A stretch of DNA of 64,000 bases from Rothia sp. (in: high G+C Gram-positive bacteria) (GTDB lineage Bacteria > Actinomycetota > Actinomycetes > Actinomycetales > Micrococcaceae), in the NCBI GenBank assembly GCA_030529845.1, contig JAUMWB010000002.1:454530-518529 (forward strand). The letters are read 5' to 3'. Positions 61,566-64,000 of the stretch are shown in pieces (position 1 is the first letter of the stretch; each line of letters begins with the position of its first letter). The position numbers and the translations under genes are program-made. The notes under the pieces are model-generated. The model did not search any database, was not told where the DNA came from, and worked only from the letters and a program-made list of their open reading frames with translations.

Positions 61566-62372
61566 ATGCGCATTATCCTCGCCGAAGATTCCGCCCTGCT
61601 TCGTCAGGGGCTGACGATGGTGCTAGGGGCGCTGGGGCACTCCGTGCTTGCAGAGGTTGAGGACGCCCCCTCCCTGCTCACCGCCGTCGAGGCGGCTATG
61701 GCGGGGGAGGGAGTCGATGCCGTCATTACCGATGTGCGCATGCCACCTACCCACACGTCCGACGGACTGAAGGCTGCCCTGCAACTGCGCGAGACCTACC
61801 CGGGGCTGCCAATCGTGGTGCTCTCCCAATACATCACCACCGCCTACGCCCGCGAGCTTTTCGCCCGCTCCGCGGCCGGGCTGGGCTACCTACTCAAAGA
61901 CCGGGTGGGGGACGTCGAAGAATTTGCCCGCGCCCTCGACACCGTGGTGGCAGGCGGCACCGTGATCGACCCGGACGTCGTCCAGCACCTGCTCGGCGGC
62001 ACATCCTCTAGCGGGCAGACCGCCGGGCAGGTACGCGGGGCACTGCCGGGCACCGCTGCCGATACTTCCGGTGCGGACGCCCCCGCCCCCTTTCCCTCCC
62101 CCGGGGCAGGTACTGCCGGGGGAGCGTCCGCCCGCCAGCTCGGCCAGGCAGCCCACCCCACCGAGGGCAAGCTGGCCAGGCTCTCCCCGCGCGAACTAGA
62201 AATCCTACGGCTCATGGCGCAGGGGCGATCCAATGCAGAGATCGAAGCTGAACTCTTTATATCCCCGGCCACCGTTGCTAAGCACGTGGGTAACATCTTC
62301 GACAAGCTCGACCTGCCCGCCGATACCGGCAACCGTCGCGTCCGCGCGGTCTTGGCTTTTCTAGAAGGCTAA
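61566..62372 (+). CDS. LuxR/NarL-type response regulator
   Basis: 268 residues from the ATG at 61566 with a GAAAGG site. The receiver domain has the acidic pair near residue 8 and the phospho-Asp in VDAVITDVRMPP. The C-terminal helix-turn-helix is LSPRELEILRLMAQGRSNAE then FISPATVAKHVGNIFDKL. A long Gly/Ser/Ala-rich linker of about 60 residues, unusual for this class, joins the domains. It should bind DNA when phosphorylated by the upstream kinase. Confidence 0.93.
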   Translation: MRIILAEDSALLRQGLTMVLGALGHSVLAEVEDAPSLLTAVEAAMAGEGVDAVITDVRMPPTHTSDGLKAALQLRETYPGLPIVVLSQYITTAYARELFARSAAGLGYLLKDRVGDVEEFARALDTVVAGGTVIDPDVVQHLLGGTSSSGQTAGQVRGALPGTAADTSGADAPAPFPSPGAGTAGGASARQLGQAAHPTEGKLARLSPRELEILRLMAQGRSNAEIEAELFISPATVAKHVGNIFDKLDLPADTGNRRVRAVLAFLEG

Positions 62373-62389
62373 CGCCCCCGTTAAGGCAC

Positions 62390-62454
62390 GTACCCCAGTT
62401 TTTGTGCATATACCCCCTCTTTATCGCGGGGTATATGCACAAAAACTGGGGTAC
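62390..62454. repeat. Perfect inverted repeat with 27-bp arms
   Basis: Arms 62390-62416 and 62428-62454 are exact complements with an 11-base loop. It lies between converging genes, so it can act as a bidirectional terminator, but it is long, mixed in composition and lacks clear T-runs. A mobile-element remnant is possible. Confidence 0.7.
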
Positions 62455-62468
62455 TTACACTTTTGCCC

Positions 62469-63452
62469 TTACTTCTGAATCATGGCCTGCGCCAGCACTT
62501 CAAGGCCGCGGTGGGCCTGTTCCGTGCTGGGGGAGAGGTTAGAAATCATCAGCTCGTCGGCCTGCACTGAATGAGCGAAGCGGGTGAGATAGTCACCCAC
62601 CTGTTCCGAGGTGCCTACCGCGGTGTAGCGCAGCATGTCCAGAATCTGCTGGCCCTGGGGTGAAGCGACCAGCATATCCAGCTCATCGTCGGTCAGGTCG
62701 CGGTCATCTAAACGCATCATGGACTTCACCCGCTGCCGGTACGCAACCACCTGCTGGGTGCGGGCGTCCTCTTCCGTGTCGGCGGCAATCACATTCGCAG
62801 CGGCAATCACATAGGGCTGCTCAAGCTGCTCTGAGGGGGTGAAGCGCTCGCGGTAGACCTTGATGGCTTGCTCCAGGTGAGTGGGAGCGAAGTGGGAGGC
62901 GAAAGCGTAGGGTAGGCCCAGGGCGCCAGCGAGGGAAGCGCCGAAGAGCGACGAGCCCAGAATATAAAGGGGCACATTGGTGCCCGCACCCGGAGTCGCG
63001 TGCACGCCGGGTACACGGGTATCCCCGCTCAGGTATCCTGCGAGTTCCTGGACGTCCTGAGGGAAGTTCTCAGCGTCCTGCGGGTCCCGACGCAGGGCTG
63101 TAAGGGTGCGCATATCGGTGCCGGGTGCCCGCCCCAGACCCAGGTCGATGCGGTCGGGGTACATCTCAGCCAGGGTGCCGAACTGCTCTGCCACAGTAAG
63201 AGGGGAGTGGTTGGGCAGCATGACGCCCCCGGCTCCCAGGCGAATAGTTGAGGTCTGGGCGCCTACGTGTGCAATCAGTATCGCCGGGGCCGCTGAGGCG
63301 ATGCGCTGCATGTTGTGGTGCTCTGCGTACCAGATACGTTCATAGCCCAGCTTCTCTGCATGCTGGGCTAGGGCAACGGAGCGCTTGAAACTGTCTGCGG
63401 GGCGTTCACCGGGAAAAATCAGGGCAAAGTCGAGAAGGGATAGGGCTGGCAT
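62469..63452 (-). CDS. LLM-class (luciferase-like) flavin-dependent oxidoreductase
   Basis: 327 residues from the ATG at 63452, which fits the family start [16 protein letters not shown] and has GGAAAG upstream. The motif [20 protein letters not shown] is typical of the YwbO/MsnO8-like group, followed by [18 protein letters not shown] and [12 protein letters not shown]. It binds FMN or F420; the substrate is unknown. It is transcribed leftward, alone. Confidence 0.9.
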   Translation of the reverse strand: MPALSLLDFALIFPGERPADSFKRSVALAQHAEKLGYERIWYAEHHNMQRIASAAPAILIAHVGAQTSTIRLGAGGVMLPNHSPLTVAEQFGTLAEMYPDRIDLGLGRAPGTDMRTLTALRRDPQDAENFPQDVQELAGYLSGDTRVPGVHATPGAGTNVPLYILGSSLFGASLAGALGLPYAFASHFAPTHLEQAIKVYRERFTPSEQLEQPYVIAAANVIAADTEEDARTQQVVAYRQRVKSMMRLDDRDLTDDELDMLVASPQGQQILDMLRYTAVGTSEQVGDYLTRFAHSVQADELMISNLSPSTEQAHRGLEVLAQAMIQK

Positions 63453-63922
63453 ACTGAAAACTTCTTTCCGTATATAGGGGTTGTGTATGCCTGGCATAAC
63501 GGCCAGGAGGGGGTGCGATATTCCTTGAAGGGGCTGAAAATGGGCCCTAGAGTGGCCTGAGGAAGATTTTTTAGGGATTTTTTGGTGTAGTAGGTCATAG
63601 ATTTAAGCCATAGACCTGCCTCACTGAATTCTTCTGACTAGGGGAAACGTTCTTGATGGGTGCGCCTTTTGGGTTTGAAAAGGGGTGTAGGGACGCCTAT
63701 GGCTGGGTTTTGAGGTCATTTTCGACTTGCGAAGTGTTTTGAACCTGCGTAGAGTATTACGAGTCGCCACGGCACAGGGGAAACCCGCCAAGCGACAAAA
63801 CACCTAGTCACATAGCGAATTCAGGCCCAAGCCGGAACTGAGAAACCTCACCTCAAACGAGTGAGATTTTGAAGTAACAAACCAGCCAAAAGCCACTGTG
63901 AGACACAACACGGAACACCGAG
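63453..63922. other. Non-coding region before the rRNA-type promoter
   Basis: About 470 bp with no supported gene. It should contain the promoter of the luciferase-like gene on its left. The rest may carry upstream elements of the ribosomal RNA promoter. Short minus-strand open frames here have no ribosome site and look spurious. Confidence 0.6.
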
Positions 63923-63952
63923 TTGACACACAGAAAAGAAACGCGATAGACT
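63923..63952 (+). promoter_or_regulatory. Strong rRNA-type promoter at the window edge
   Basis: TTGACA at 63923-63928 and TAGACT at 63947-63952 with an 18-bp spacer, as in actinobacterial rrn promoters. The following leader has a GTTGCCC/GGGTAAC hairpin and CTTGAGAATG near the window end. A 16S rRNA gene probably follows just outside. Confidence 0.7.
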
Positions 63953-64000
63953 AGACGAGTTGCCCAAACGGGTAACACAAAAACTTGAGAATGACCGATA

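Noticed and set aside
63621-63803. Minus-strand open frame upstream of the luciferase-like gene
   Set aside because: Short, no ribosome site, low-complexity basic product, in a likely promoter region.

Overview
The window is high-GC DNA from the replication-origin region of an actinobacterium. The gene order dnaA-dnaN-recF-dciA-gyrB-gyrA, DUF3566, tRNA-Ile, DLW-39, tRNA-Ala on one strand, with rpmH-rnpA-yidD-yidC-khpB-rsmG on the other, followed by parAB, trxAB, murJ and cca, is the conserved actinobacterial origin neighbourhood. The mix of genes fits the Micrococcaceae, and a Rothia-like organism is my best guess. That is inferred from gene content and not from a search.

Layout. 1-4.4 kb: a partial biotin-synthase-like gene diverging from a TetR regulator, galactokinase, small stress-type proteins, a glutaredoxin and a PepSY lipoprotein. 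4.4-4.6 kb: an intergenic DnaA-box cluster far from dnaA. 4.6-9.5 kb: rhomboid protease, cyclophilin, a P-loop ATPase behind a perfect 28-bp-arm palindrome, a Lys/Ala-rich membrane-anchored protein and a proline-rich membrane protein. 9.5-13.6 kb: a truncated gltS, then two identical 240-bp copies of tRNA-Ala plus 5S rRNA plus terminator bracketing an ATPase gene and a PiT phosphate transporter. 13.4-24.3 kb: the tRNA-Ile/DLW-39/gyrase/recF/dnaN/dnaA block, leftward. 24.8-32.3 kb: rpmH to parB rightward, with many parS sites. 32.3-38.9 kb: trxA, trxB, a pseudokinase-like membrane protein, murJ and a Nudix gene leftward, and cca rightward. 38.9-43.9 kb: a SatD-like regulator with a membrane partner behind a palindromic operator, then an ABC exporter and membrane proteins. 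44.1-46.0 kb: rpsF-ssb-rpsR-rplI. 46.1-52.9 kb: an accessory block (DUF418 protein, SugE-type exporter, glycerate kinase, iron uptake genes with an IdeR-type box). 52.9-56.8 kb: dnaB carrying two inteins. 56.9-63.5 kb: TetR, AlkD, HemD-like, DUF421, a two-component system and a luciferase-like oxidoreductase. The right edge ends in an rRNA-type promoter, so a ribosomal RNA operon probably follows.

How it works together. DnaA, DnaN, RecF, DciA (probable helicase loader), DnaB and gyrase make up much of the replication start apparatus. ParA/ParB with the dispersed parS sites organise the origin. RpmH, RnpA, YidD, YidC, KhpB and RsmG form the ribosome and membrane-insertion side. The most unusual items are the two-intein DnaB (the first intein has the class 3 signature and a cysteine-rich insertion), the duplicated tRNA-Ala-5S unit beside a broken gltS, the phased palindrome before the 6.1-7.3 kb ATPase, the remote DnaA-box cluster that shares a TGTAATTACA element with the dnaA-dnaN gap, and a recF whose conserved start is a CTG codon.
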